Assembly: GCA_009602725.1 (NCBI GenBank)
Contig: WELB01000307.1
Location: 83,026-129,523, forward strand
DNA length: 46,498 bases
Origin: Spirogloea muscicola
Taxonomy: Eukaryota; Streptophyta; Zygnematophyceae; Spirogloeales; Spirogloeaceae
Reading direction: 5' to 3'
Part shown: positions 1 through 9,959 of the stretch, in pieces
How positions within the stretch are numbered: position 1 is the first letter of the stretch
Layout: the number at the start of each line of letters is the position of its first letter
Made by a program: the position numbers and the translations under genes
Notes under the pieces: generated by a model
Databases searched by the model: none
Told to the model about the DNA's origin: nothing
What the model saw: the letters and a program-made list of their open reading frames with translations, nothing else

Positions 1-153
1 CGCCGCGCCACCTCCCGCCGCGCCGGCCACGCCGCCTCCGCCGCCTCTGCCTCCGCCGCCGACGACAGCGACGGCGCCGGCGCCGCGTACGTCGCTGCTC
101 TGCGGTACCTCTGCGCGTCTGCGGCTCTATCGGATCCTATCGTTGAGCTGAGC

Positions 154-2584
154 CGCCGCCAGTCTGCCGCCTGATGGCGCCCTTCCTCTGCTTTCGGCGG
201 CTGGCAGCAGACGACCAGACGAGGAGGCTGGCCAACGCTCCGTCGCCAACGGATTCTCAGCGCACGCCGACAGGAGTGATGGCCTCGCCCCTGCAGCCAC
301 AGGGAAAGAGCCAGGCTCCACACTGGACAGCCACTCCGCTGGTTGGAAAGAGGTGGAGTGTAACAAGTACGACGCGGAAAGCAACCCGGACGGCTGCATT
401 CAGCTCGGCATCGCTGACAACAAGGTGATATTTCTCACACCGTTACAGCACTATCATAATTGCAAGGACTGTAGTAGTTGTGCTTCTATGTGCTCAGACG
501 TGTGACCTTTGGTAGCATGAGTAAGTGGATTCAGCAGAATGAGGCAGGCTTGGAAGTTGAGGAGGACTCAGCCCGCTGCCCATTTTGCGAGACAGAAAGA
601 GCTGCTGGCTGGAATGACACTGCTGTCACTCCGCCCAGGTGTCGCTGGACTTGATTGAGAGCCGGCTGCTTAGTCCGTCCTCTGCCTCCGCCTGGGCAGC
701 TGGGAAAGGCTCCATGACTTTTGCAGAGATGGCCAGCTATCCATCTGACTCATTTCGTGGCTCGGCAATCTTCCGCAAGGTGAATCATGATTGATGATTC
801 GCAATCGTTAATCAGCTGCAAGACAGTCTTCAAGAGAGGTTCACATAGGTCATTGATATAAGTAGCATTAAATGATGTTGCTGCACAGTTGCCACTCCAT
901 GTCTCTTGTAAGTGCCAGCTCCAGGAGTGAGGCAATTGCTGGCCCATCATATGCGTACGCGTGACAAGCACAACTCTAAGTCCTGTATTGGTTGCTGTCC
1001 TGTAGGCCTTGGCCACCTTGCTTATGACAGTTGCAGAAGATAGATTCGATGTTGATCCAGAACACATTGTTGCGGCTTCAGGAGCATCAGCCATCCTTGA
1101 GGTCCTAGCCTTTATCCTCGGGCCTTCACCCACTGACGCATTCCTCGTTCCTGCACCCTATTACACCGGGTGCAGCTTTGCACCTTCTCAAAGAGTGCTT
1201 GCCGATATCCCGTGCAAAGGGTGCCCAACCTTTTGCCATGCAAGATCAAGCCCTTTTGCACCACCAGCAGAGTGCACCAATCAAGTCCATTTCATAGTGC
1301 CTCCAGGATGTCTTGTGCAATAAGAAAGAGCACAGGTTGCAAGGCATTAACAGACCTGAGGATTTCTGGAGCCCTTCTGTGCTTCAGTGCCAATTCATGA
1401 TGAATTGGAAACCACGTCTCTCTACTTTTTTGTTAATTTTCTCAGCTAGGTTCTTTGTCCACACTGCATATTTGATCTTGATGTGGCTGGGAGGTCAGGA
1501 GTGAAACTTATTCCAGCCTTCCTGCAAAGTGCTGATGGCTTTTGCATCACACAGCAAAGCCTTGAAGAGGCTTACAGGACAGCCAGGTGGAATGGCTCCA
1601 CAGTGAAGGCCATTGTTGTGACATCTCCGGCAAACCCTATTGGAAGGATGCTGACAGCAGGTGACATGGCAAATCACAGTTTCTAGGCCTACTGCTGTAC
1701 TGAATCTGGTTCACTTGAACCAGTCACAATGTGATACTGAAAGTCTGACGCACCCACTGTTGTTGTAGATGAGCTCCAAATTCTCCTTGACTTTGCCGAG
1801 GACAGAGGACTTCACATAATCTCAGATGAGATATATGCAGGTATGAAGCAGGTAGTAGAATGTTAAAAACACTGTGATGAATAGAGCAGTCTGCTGCAAG
1901 CTCGTTGCAGATTTAGTTGGTGTGAGCTTGAGCATGACATTCTCTCAACGACACAGTTTGTATTAAGACAAGCTCGTGACTTATGCAGGCTCTTGCTTTG
2001 GCAAGCCTAGCTTCACAAGTGCAGCAGAGTTGGTGCCACCTGAACACCCTCATGCGCAGCATGTGCACATTGTCTATGGTCTTTCTAAGGATCTAGGCCT
2101 CCCTGGTTTCCGGGTCGGCGTCCTCTACAGTCGCAACAAGGAGGTGCTGGCTCGAGCAGCCAAGATGACAAGGTTTTGCGCCGTTTCTTCTCCTTGTCAA
2201 GCCCTCCTTGCACCCCTTCTCCAGGACCAGACATTTTGGAGATTTTACTTGAAGGAATACCATCAGCGACTGCTGGCGCGCTACCAGATCGTTGTTGAGG
2301 CCCTCGACAAGCTGGAAGTGGGTTATGTGGAGGCCAATGCAGGCTTCTTCATCTTTGTCGACCTAAGACCATTCCTTGTGACAAGTGATCAGGCTGGTGA
2401 GGAGGCCTTTTTCGAGCGGTTACTGTATGATTTAGGCCTCTTTTTGAATCCAGGAGGGGCCTGGCATTGCAATGAGCCAGGTTGGTTCAGGCTGTGTTTC
2501 GCTGCTGTAGATGTGGCAACTCTCAAAGTTGCCATGCGTAGGCTGCAACAGCTTGTGGCGCACAGGAATGGCAGGCGTCGGTAG
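154..2584 (+). CDS. ACC-synthase-like PLP aminotransferase (class I/II), 5' end uncertain
   Basis: Pyridoxal-phosphate enzyme of the aminotransferase class I/II fold, closest by eye to the 1-aminocyclopropane-1-carboxylate synthase group; algal members may be plain aminotransferases, so substrate is unknown. Predicted exons are 154?-424, 639-779, 1006-1169, about 1470-1660, 1769-1840 and 1989-2584, with matching codon phases apart from the 1170-1469 intron. Visible family motifs in order: NPDGCIQLGIADN, LVPAPYYTG, the SPANPIG stretch, ISDEIYA, and the lysine motif LSKDLGLPGFRVG that would carry PLP, then the C-terminal arginine region WFRLCFAAVD. Stop TAG at 2582. The frame of the first exon is open from 154 but has no ATG in it, so the start lies in an unseen upstream exon or beyond the window edge. 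The intron before FDLDV lacks an AG acceptor at the expected place. Family is firm; the exact N-terminus is not. Confidence 0.85.
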
Positions 2585-2984
2585 TGTGTGGGTTGTGTAG
2601 TTGCAGCTGAGGCTGCTGTTAGGCAGGGGTCCTGCCAGAGGCCAGTGTTGAGGTTATTGTGTACTACTATCGTGTATACTTGGGCAGCTGAATAGTGCTG
2701 TACGCAATATAGAATGCCTTGTATTGGCTCTTGTAATTAGACAGCTCAGAAAGAGGTGCGTAGATTAGAGTCCTCGGCAGTTGACACGCATGCAGAGGTT
2801 TCTTGGTTACACCGACCACACTGGCCATTTTGATCCTGATGGTGCTACAACAAATCAATCATCTCTGGTTGATTGTAGCTTTTTGGCAAAGTGGTGGCTA
2901 ATGAGTATTTGCTGGGCACCTGTATCCACCATTGCCACAGCTGGCCTTGCCAAATGTGTTGCAGCAGTCACATTCACAGCTACA

Positions 2985-3452
2985 TCAGTGCTGTTGATTA
3001 TTGCAAGCGCAGCCACTTGTAGAAGGTCTGCATGGGGCGATACAGTTGTCTGAAAGGCTGAGTGCTGTTAGAGCAATCGATGGGTCAGCAGCCATTTCTA
3101 CTTGCACACCAACTGCCTCATCGACCACGTTTGGGTATCGATTCATGTATCTCTGCTCAGAAACGTCAGTATCCTTCAGACAAAGGACTGAAGTAGCGTC
3201 CATAATTGCTAGAAGTGCACCACTCGACCCCGCAGAAGTGGTAAGTGCCAGTGCTTTATCATTGATTTTTGGAACCACACAGTGAGGTGGTTCATTGCTT
3301 GGGATTTCTTTCACCCGAAAACTCGCTGGGAATGTCAAAGTGCCTGACCTAGCGATAATCCGCAACTCACTCTCACCACGCTTCAGCAGACTACAAGTAG
3401 ATCTTGATAGAGGTGTTGCCAAATCCATCAGACACAAGCTCATCTTGATCAC
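2985..3452 (-). CDS. Unrecognised 155-residue open frame
   Basis: An uninterrupted ATG-to-stop frame of 155 residues on the minus strand between the aminotransferase and eL6. It contains about seven cysteines, six of them in two loose groups near residues 82-110 and 135-150, but no motif I recognise, no signal peptide and no membrane segment. No flanking splice sites extend it convincingly. It may be a real single-exon gene, an exon of one, or chance. The rest of 2585-3990 holds no gene I can support. Confidence 0.2.
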   Translation of the reverse strand: MIKMSLCLMDLATPLSRSTCSLLKRGESELRIIARSGTLTFPASFRVKEIPSNEPPHCVVPKINDKALALTTSAGSSGALLAIMDATSVLCLKDTDVSEQRYMNRYPNVVDEAVGVQVEMAADPSIALTALSLSDNCIAPCRPSTSGCACNNQQH

Positions 3453-3654
3453 CAGGTTCTTGTATCTAAACTCTGATTCGTGTACCGCTTATCACCTACT
3501 ACTTGACTCACTCTTACTTCTTACTTCCACTACTAGTCTGATGCGGCTTTGCCGGCCACGTTGAGTCTGACTTTTGCTATTCCTGATCCTGTGCTAATGA
3601 ATCTGGTTGATCTACGTCATACGGCAGGCAACACCAGTGCGCGACACCCTCTTG

Positions 3655-3790
3655 GAGAAAGAGAGAGAAGGCGCGCGGTGCGCATGGAATGAAAGGGAGG
3701 CCTCTCGGGCTGGCTACTCACAGCCCTTGCCACCATTGGGAGAGCCACTTCTTTTCATGCGCCCCGCGCGCCTTCCCTCTTTTCTAGGAG
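3655..3790. repeat. Foldback (inverted-repeat) element upstream of eL6
   Basis: The left arm at about 3655-3700 (core GAAGGCGCGCGGTGCGCATG) is repeated in reverse complement at about 3752-3790 (core GAAGGCGCGCGGGGCGCATG), separated by some 50 bases. The same arm sequence marks one end of the interspersed repeats near 18980 and 43570. This looks like a small non-coding foldback or MITE-type element, or two opposed ends of that family. Confidence 0.6.
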
Positions 3791-3796
3791 AAGGCG

Positions 3797-3887
3797 CTAA
3801 ACCCTCAAACCCCGCTGAGGCTCGCAGAGGAGCCGTCAGGCGGCGCCGTTAGGGCGGCCGGCGCAAGCCGAACCCTCGCTAAACCCC
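3797..3887. promoter_or_regulatory. Telo-box-like motifs upstream of eL6
   Basis: CTAAACCCTC at 3797-3806 and CTAAACCCC at 3879-3887 lie about 105-195 bases before the eL6 ATG. Telo-box motifs (AAACCCTAA) are known in plant promoters of ribosomal-protein genes; these are near but imperfect matches. Function here is inferred from position only. Confidence 0.4.
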
Positions 3888-3990
3888 AGCCCCCCCGTGA
3901 ACCTGTGAGCCCCCCGACCTCCGCGCCTTGGCTGCGGCGGCTGCGGCGGCGGCGGCGGCGGCGGAGGCGGCGGGCGGAGGCGCGCCATCC

Positions 3991-5264
3991 ATGGCGGNGC
4001 GCGCGGCGCGTGCGCCGCTGGCGCGGGCCGTGGGGCGGCTGGGGCGGTCGGCGACGTACCACCGGCGCGGGCTGTGGGCCATCAAGGCCAAGAACGGCGG
4101 GTCCTTCCCAGCGCACGACAAGGCGGCGGCGCCCGAGGCCCCGGCGCCGCGCGCGCCGCGCTTCTACCCCGCCGACGACGTGCCCGCGCCCAAGCGCCGC
4201 AGCCTCGTCCGCCGCCCCACCAAGCTCCGGTGAGACAGCCCCGCCTTGCCGCTCGAGCCAGTTTATAGGCGTTACGATGACGAGACCGCTGAGCCGCTCA
4301 CCGTCTCCGCCGCCGCCTTTTGCTGTTGCGGCACTGCCTTCCGCTGACGGCCGCCCCCGTTGCCCTTCCTCTGCTGCGGCGGTCGTGGCAGGTCGAGCAT
4401 CACGCCGGGCACGGTGCTCATAGTGCTGGCCGGCCACTTCAAGGGCAAGCGCGTCGTCTTCCTCAAGCAGCTCGACTCGGGCCTCCTCCTCGTCACAGGT
4501 GCTCTTGCCAGGCCCCTGCCTCGTCTCCAGTGGCCGCTCGCACTGCTGCAACTGCCACTCAGCGCCCTCTAGCTGCTCTGCAGAGACTCGCCTGCTCGGA
4601 AGCTCTGCACTGCTGGCTCTTGCGGAGGCCTACCCAGTACGCAGTCATGTAGGAGCGAGCTCGCCAGCCCCCTGCAAAACGGCTTCGAGCGGCGAAACCC
4701 AAATTTGACTGGGTCGATTTCTTCCATTTCCACTTCCAGGTCCATTCAACGTGAATGGCGTGCCGCTGAGGCGTGTGAACCAGGCTTATGTCATCGGGAC
4801 GTCCACGAAGACCGACATCTCCGGCATCGACCTCAGCAAATACAGCGATGCCTACTTCAAGAGACCGGAAACCAAGAAGCAGAAAGGCGAGAGCGAGTTC
4901 TTCGACACAGAGAAAGAGGTGAGCGGCTGCAGCAGCCAGCAGCAATGGCCGCCAGCCTGGCGTCCTTTTAGGTGCACGATGGTTTTTTGAGCTGCATGGT
5001 GCTTGAGGCTGGGCTGCGCCAACAGGAACGTTTCTGTCAAGCTTGTCAGCAGTCCACTAGTGGTGCACTTTTATTCAATGTGTTGTTCGTCCTTGTACAT
5101 CCTGACAGGAGAAGAAGGAGGTGTCAGAAGAGAGGAAAGCAGACCAGAAGGAGATTGACAGCGCTCTTGCAGCCGTGGTTGAGAAGACTGAAAATCTCAA
5201 GGCGTACTTGAGCGCGCGGTTTAGCCTGCGGAGCGGGCAGAAGCCCCATGAGCTCGTCTTCTGA
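3991..5264 (+). CDS. RPL6: 60S ribosomal protein L6 (eL6)
   Basis: Component of the large cytosolic ribosomal subunit. Four exons, 3991-4229, 4392-4498, 4740-4918 and 5109-5264, join in phase (1, 0, 0) to 226 residues, close to the size of plant eL6. The product shows the family signature [25 protein letters not shown], the KOW-like core [20 protein letters not shown] with the following [17 protein letters not shown], then [20 protein letters not shown], and the C-terminal [14 protein letters not shown]. All introns have GT-AG ends. The ATG at 3991 is the first in frame. An ambiguous base at 3998 makes residue 3 unreadable but keeps frame. Upstream lies a GGC run (about 3930-3975). No sign of transfer or damage. 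Confidence 0.96.
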
Positions 5265-5739
5265 GCTCTTCGTTTTTGTGACTCCATTGTCTGCACAGCC
5301 CGTCTTCTCAGGCTCAACAGACTTAGGGTGCTTGTGCCATAGTCATTGTTGGTCCATATCTGCCCCTTCATGTGCGTCCTTCTTGTTGGTCACACAGCCA
5401 CTTACAGATGGCATGAGTCAAGCGTTGCATTCACTACTCGTCCTGCTGCCTGTAGTGGCGCAATGTGGAGCCCGCAGATATGGTAAACACAACACACTCA
5501 GCGGGTCGAAGAAGAATTCTATGTTGCAGTTGTGTGGCTGAACCCACACGCAGTTGCCGCTTGCCTTGACCATGCTCAATTTGCTTTCAACCATACAGCG
5601 CACAGGTCTGACCAACAAGCAGACCTACAATAAGTGGCTTCAAATAACAGGAAGCACAAATAACAACCTCAAGCCGTGCATCTGCAGGTTGAGGCGGGCT
5701 GAGGCGGCAGGCTGTATGAGTGTGCTCAGCCACAGCCTG

Positions 5740-6838
5740 TCACTGTCTGCCCTGAGCTGACTTCGCTGACTGCGCCTGCAAAGCCTGGCTGCTGTTGACA
5801 CGAGTGTTCAGCTCGCCCTGTGCGTCGTCAATCTGGACAGTTGATGGCTCAGGCCTTGGCCTCAAGACCGGCCCCAAGCCCTTGGAGCGCACCCTTGCCA
5901 TGACAGCCAGCTGCTTCTCCCGGATCACAAGCTCCAGCTGCCAGCAGCAGAGCACCAGCCATCATGAGTACTTTTGTCACGCCTGTGCATATGACAACTG
6001 ACATCGCTAGGCACGCAAATGCATATCCCCTTTGCAGTGACACAAACTTACTAACGCTACAGAGGAGCTCAGACAATCTGCTCTCACATCAAGGAGGCTC
6101 TGCATCTCCGCCGCCTTGCCAAGCGCTGCAGAGGCTGCAATGATCGACTCCTCGGCTCGTTTCTGCACAGGGAGACCCCGGGAAAAATACGTGTCAGACG
6201 TTGTATTCTGCTGAGGAAATGAGCACAGAAGTACTGATCAACGTGACAGGAATGAGCACAAGAATACTGATCAAAGTGACAGGTAGTGATTTAGCCACTC
6301 TCAGCATCATTCAAGCTGCACCTGCTGAGGCGCGGATGCAGTGCTCGCCAACGAGGCAAAGTAAAGCAGCGGGGTGGACAATGGGCTCGACAGACGGTTG
6401 CAGAAGAGCCATGCACTTACCCTGTGGAACTCATACAGGTCTCTCCACTTGCGGATCTCCTCCAGGTGCTGCTGCCGCAGTTCGCTGATTCTCCCCGTGT
6501 GCTGCTGCGATGGCGAGTGCAGGTTGGAGCTGAACAGCGTCCTCCTGCGGGTACCCATCAAGAGGTTGGCTTGACTAAGGGTGCCGTGGTGGGGAGATCG
6601 GGGGCATGGAGGGCATGGGCTAGCGAGGTGCACAAGCGCCGTTTCGGCCGGCAAGAAGCGGAGCGGTCGCGGGATGCAGTGCGGTGATGGAGCGGGCCGG
6701 CGACGTTGCCGACGTGACAAATGAGCGCTGACCCGATTGCGGGCTCCAGGCCAGAGGCGGCGCCGTCCAGCGAGTAGTACTCGAGGCCGTCGCCTGCCAG
6801 CGGCTGCTGGCCCAGGATGACGTACGGCAGCCGCCAGC
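5740..6838 (-). CDS. Unknown protein with coiled-coil, start missing
   Basis: I do not recognise this gene. Exons read on the minus strand are 6733-6838, 6421-6574, 6088-6162 and 5740-5937; all junctions are GT-AG and in phase, giving at least 176 residues ending in TGA at 5740. The first exon encodes WRLPYVILGQQPLAGDGL and a tyrosine pair; the second has a basic stretch GTRRRTLFS followed by a charged helix (ISELRQQHLEEIRKWRDLYEF); the third an alanine-rich helix (AEESIIAASAALGKAAEM); the last has the basic segment ARVRSKGLGPVL and a low-complexity Gln/Ser/Ala tail. The helices suggest a coiled coil. No ATG fits before 6838 in the right phase, so the 5' exon is missing or unrecognised, which matters because the neighbouring polynucleotide phosphorylase is also cut short between the two. 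An alternative start is the internal ATG at 6558, giving 136 residues. Confidence 0.6.
6216..6282 (+). repeat. Tandem duplication, about 33 bases x 2, in an intron
   Basis: Units at 6216-6249 and 6250-6282 both read GA(A)ATGAGCACA, then ACTGATCAA, then GTGACAG, with four or five differences. They lie in the intron 6163-6420 of the coiled-coil gene. A simple recent duplication. Confidence 0.8.
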
Positions 6839-7034
6839 CTGCGCACGGTGCGCCCGCTCAGCAAGCGGCGGCGGCGGCGGCGGCGGCTATGCTCGCGCGG
6901 CCCTAGTCCGGAAGCCAGGCAATTGCGACGGCGGCGGGCGCCGCCATGGCCCTCGACGGCCCCGGCTCAGCGACGCCGCCGCGCCGGCAATGCAAACAGC
7001 CGATGGNGAGCGGCAAGAGTGCGGCGGCGCTTGC

Positions 7035-7484
7035 CTGGTCCGGCCGGCGGCGCTGAAGCGCTCCTGGTAGTTGACGGTCAACGGCACGAAGTCGCCTTGC
7101 TCGCTTGGCTCCTCGGCGACGCAGGCGGTCGTGTACAGGACCTGCAGCACGCCAGGCGCCAGGCGTGAGACCTTGCTGAGGACAGCGCCGCTTCCAGACA
7201 ACAATAGTACACCGCAACGTGGCCCGCGCGCATCGCAGGCTTGTCATACGACGTCCAGCATTGAGGGCGTGAGAGTCGATGGGGGCAGCTTGCACACAGT
7301 GTCGCCGTCGCGCACGGTGACGGCGCCGCTGGCCTGCCGCCCGATCCTGCCAGTCTCGATGACCACCTGCGCCGAGAAGCGCAGAGCTTGAGCGCACAGT
7401 GCAAAACCCCAGACTTGCAAAACCCTCGACGGCAATGCCAAATTCGCCGCATCCGGGTCGTCTGGTCGACACCGCCGACGGCAT
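7035..7484 (-). pseudogene. N-terminal fragment of polyribonucleotide nucleotidyltransferase (PNPase)
   Basis: Polynucleotide phosphorylase degrades RNA 3' to 5' by phosphorolysis, in plastids or mitochondria of plants. Only its first part is here: exons 7419-7484, 7298-7366 and 7035-7141 give about 80 residues with the clear RNase PH signature VVIETGRIGRQASGAVTV, then [13 protein letters not shown] and [19 protein letters not shown] normal PNPase has roughly 700-900 residues; the expected continuation (GGFFKREGR) is found nowhere in the window. Two introns need GC donors (GCAAGT at 7418-7413 and GCAAGC at 7034-7029); the middle one is GT-AG. The ATG at 7484 leaves almost no targeting peptide; an upstream exon or another start is possible. 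The 3' flank holds an ambiguous base (7007) and then a different gene that lacks its start, so truncation by rearrangement or by assembly error are both open. Confidence 0.75.
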
Positions 7485-7580
7485 CGGCAGCGCGGGCGCC
7501 AGATCTGCGACGCCATGGATGCTCGCGGCAGTCGGCCAACGACAGAAGGGGGGGCGACCTTGCGCTCGCCGACTTCCACG

Positions 7581-7931
7581 ATGAGCGACTGCGGGTGCAG
7601 CAGGCGCAGAGGTGGCGGCGCCTCTGCGTGCTCGGCCGTAGAGCCGACGATCGCCGCCGCCGCCGGCGGCGGCGGCGGCGACTACGCGCGGCTGTCCAAG
7701 TGGCCAAACCCGCCGGACCGCGCGAACCCGGACCCGGTGGCGCTGGCGGAGCAGTGGCGGTACGCGACGCGGCTTTACGCGCGCTTCTACGCCCGCGCCT
7801 GGGGCGCCGCCGTGCTCGGCGCTTCCGCCTGCTTCGCGCTCGGCTACTACCTCAAGGGCGGCAACCCCGTCACCGCCGCCGCCAGGAGGGCCTCCTCCGA
7901 CGGGCCCCTCGGCCGCAGCAGCGGCGGCTGA
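7581..7931 (+). CDS. Small predicted single-pass membrane protein, unknown
   Basis: Single-exon frame of 116 residues. The N-terminal third is rich in Cys, Arg, Ala and Gly with a poly-Gly run. A charged, aromatic segment follows (DYARLSKWPNPPDRANPD; EQWRYATRLYARFY), then a likely membrane helix at about residues 74-91 (WGAAVLGASACFALGYYL) and a polar tail after KGGNP. The conserved look of the middle and helix argues that it is coding, despite very high GC. It may sit in a mitochondrial or plastid inner membrane, but that is a guess. It starts 97 bases from the PNPase start on the opposite strand, so the two could share a promoter. An upstream in-frame ATG at 7515 would add 22 residues. Confidence 0.55.
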   Translation: MSDCGCSRRRGGGASACSAVEPTIAAAAGGGGGDYARLSKWPNPPDRANPDPVALAEQWRYATRLYARFYARAWGAAVLGASACFALGYYLKGGNPVTAAARRASSDGPLGRSSGG

Positions 7932-8458
7932 CATGCCGCGGCCCTCGGCCAAGCCTGCGGCATGCACAGCCGTCGTGCTTTGCCCTGCCACTCCTCTGGG
8001 CGGCCAGGCCGTGGTTTGTGGTTGCGTGTTTTCTCTCGTCTCCCAAGAGCAGCTCCGTGTCTGCCGCCGCCTCCTGCGCGCCCAGAGCCGCAGCACTCCA
8101 GACGTCGGTAGACTCGTGCCTGCTCGCTGTACCTACCCGGGCTGCCGGTCTGCCTCAGGGCTCGAGGCTGACGGGCCCACCAGCTTCCTGCAGCCTACCC
8201 TTGCTAGTCGTTGCGATGCCAATGAACGCTGAGCGAGGCTCGTCAATTTTGCCCGCCACTCGGCATCTGTGCAGAGTTACGGTGGACGCTTACTGCGGTC
8301 CCACATCAAGGAGCACAAGCGAGTCCACGCCTCGTGCATGTCTGGTCACTGTTCCTTGGCCTACTTGGCCCGCTTTCAGGCTCGGTTGCCGCCGGCGCAC
8401 GAGCAAGTGCTCGTGCAGGGTGAGAGTGCTCCTTGGAGCGCAATCCGAGTGGTGCGCG

Positions 8459-9959
8459 TCAGCAACTGCAGCTGCTGCTGGTTGGGACCGCACCGGCCGT
8501 TGGCCGGAGCAAGTTGACTGCGGGAGCGCTCTCTGCGACGAGGCTGGGCATCTCGAGGATCTGCATATGCTCCGCGATGAAAATGAGCTGCATGGCCTGG
8601 GTCAGAAATCAAAACAAATATTGCACAACCATTGCTGGGTGATCACTGACTCAGGCCACCCGACGACACAATAACTTGTCTACATAACTGGACGATGGTC
8701 CAGCTCACCTTCTGAACGAGCTCCTCAAAGCACTGCGCCACGTTGTCCCGTGTCTTGGCACTGCACTCGAGGAAAAGGCAGCCGTGCTGCCGCGCAAATG
8801 CCACACCCTCCTGCCGCGTCACCATACGCTCTGACTCCTGCAATAGTTCCCCACGGTGTGTTTTTAAGCAACCCCTGCTGCCGTTGCGGCAAGAAATGTG
8901 GCGTGGACCCCTGTCATCACAGACTACCACCGGAAGCTGAAGCACAGTTGAAGTAAGCAAGTGTGCAGCTGGCGGGGCTTACCCGGTCAACCTTGTTGCC
9001 AACAAGCATCTTGATGCAGTCGGCGTTGGTCGAGTACAAGTCGATCTCCTTAAGCCACACCTCCGAGAGGTCGATGAATGTTTCCCGCCTAGTGACGTCA
9101 TACACTGCACGCACAACCACACTCTCTGGCCAGTTGAGACGCTAGCACGCTGATGTGCGACTGAACGAGACTCCCCAGCATGCCTGATATGAAGGCGAGC
9201 AGCGGCACCACTCGTCGGCTAAGTGGGACATGTGGCTTGCTGCTCACCGAGTATGATGCCCTGTGCTCCACGATAGTAGGAACCGGTGAGGGTCCGGAAG
9301 CGCTCCTGGCCAGCTGGGCACACCACACGAGTCTCACGCCCTTGTCAGTCTCACAATCCAACCGGCAGCTTTATAGACTGAGGCACACCCGAGGCGCATG
9401 GGAAGAACTTGTGCCATGCTTGCTGGCACTTCTGCCATGTCAAGGACATCGCAGCAATAGGCTGGGCACGAACGCTCCGGGCGTGCTTAGCAGCAGACTG
9501 AGCATACCTGTGTCCCAGACCGTGAGCTTGAGCCGCTTGCCACCAATGGTCATCATCTTGAGCTTGAAGTCAACACCTGTGGTAAGAAGGCTCAGCTCTG
9601 GTCTCAGCCTGGAGGGGGGGGGCCAGAGGTCTTGCCTCAGCGGCAGCGGGGCGCGCAATGGAGAGGGGCCGGGCAGACCAATTGTGGGCGCAAGGTCGTC
9701 AAACACGTCTGCCGTGAAGCGCAGCAGCAGGCTGCTCTTGCCCATGCCTGCGCCGCCGCCGCCGCACAAACCCCTCCTATTGCTGTCAGGCAGCTTGTCC
9801 TGGTCGCCATGCCGCAAGCTGGGGGTAGGGTGGAAGGGGGCAGAGGCGCCTACCCGAGTCGCCGATGAGGAGGAGCTTGAAGAGATGGTCGAACTCGGGC
9901 GGCTTGGGGCCCGCCGCCGCCGCCGCCGCTGCCGCAGGCGGGGCCGGCTTTGCCGCCAT
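8459..9959 (-). CDS. RAB18: Rab18/RABC-type small GTPase
   Basis: Membrane-traffic GTPase of the Rab18 (plant RABC) class, acting on ER, Golgi or lipid-droplet membranes. Seven exons on the minus strand: 9854-9959, 9679-9747, 9508-9576, 9248-9313, 8983-9104, 8709-8837 and 8459-8560, all GT-AG and in phase, 220 residues. Visible in order: P-loop GDSGMGKSS, effector region [23 protein letters not shown], the Rab18-type [10 protein letters not shown] and [13 protein letters not shown], and ECSAK. The C-terminus ends CSC, a double-cysteine geranylgeranylation site. The N-terminus carries an Ala/Pro run before the conserved [16 protein letters not shown]. The ATG at 9959 is chosen because the family N-terminus is short; the frame is open further upstream. 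Intact by every visible criterion. Confidence 0.95.

Noticed and set aside
3805-4551. 248-residue minus-strand frame over eL6
   Set aside because: It is antisense to confirmed eL6 exons and rich in Arg/Ala from GC bias.
6903-8674. Very long overlapping open frames on both strands (397 residues minus, 428 residues plus)
   Set aside because: GC-rich DNA keeps frames open. The minus frame contains only one true PNPase exon (7419-7484) and passes through introns; the plus frame is a shadow of the small membrane protein and of Rab18.
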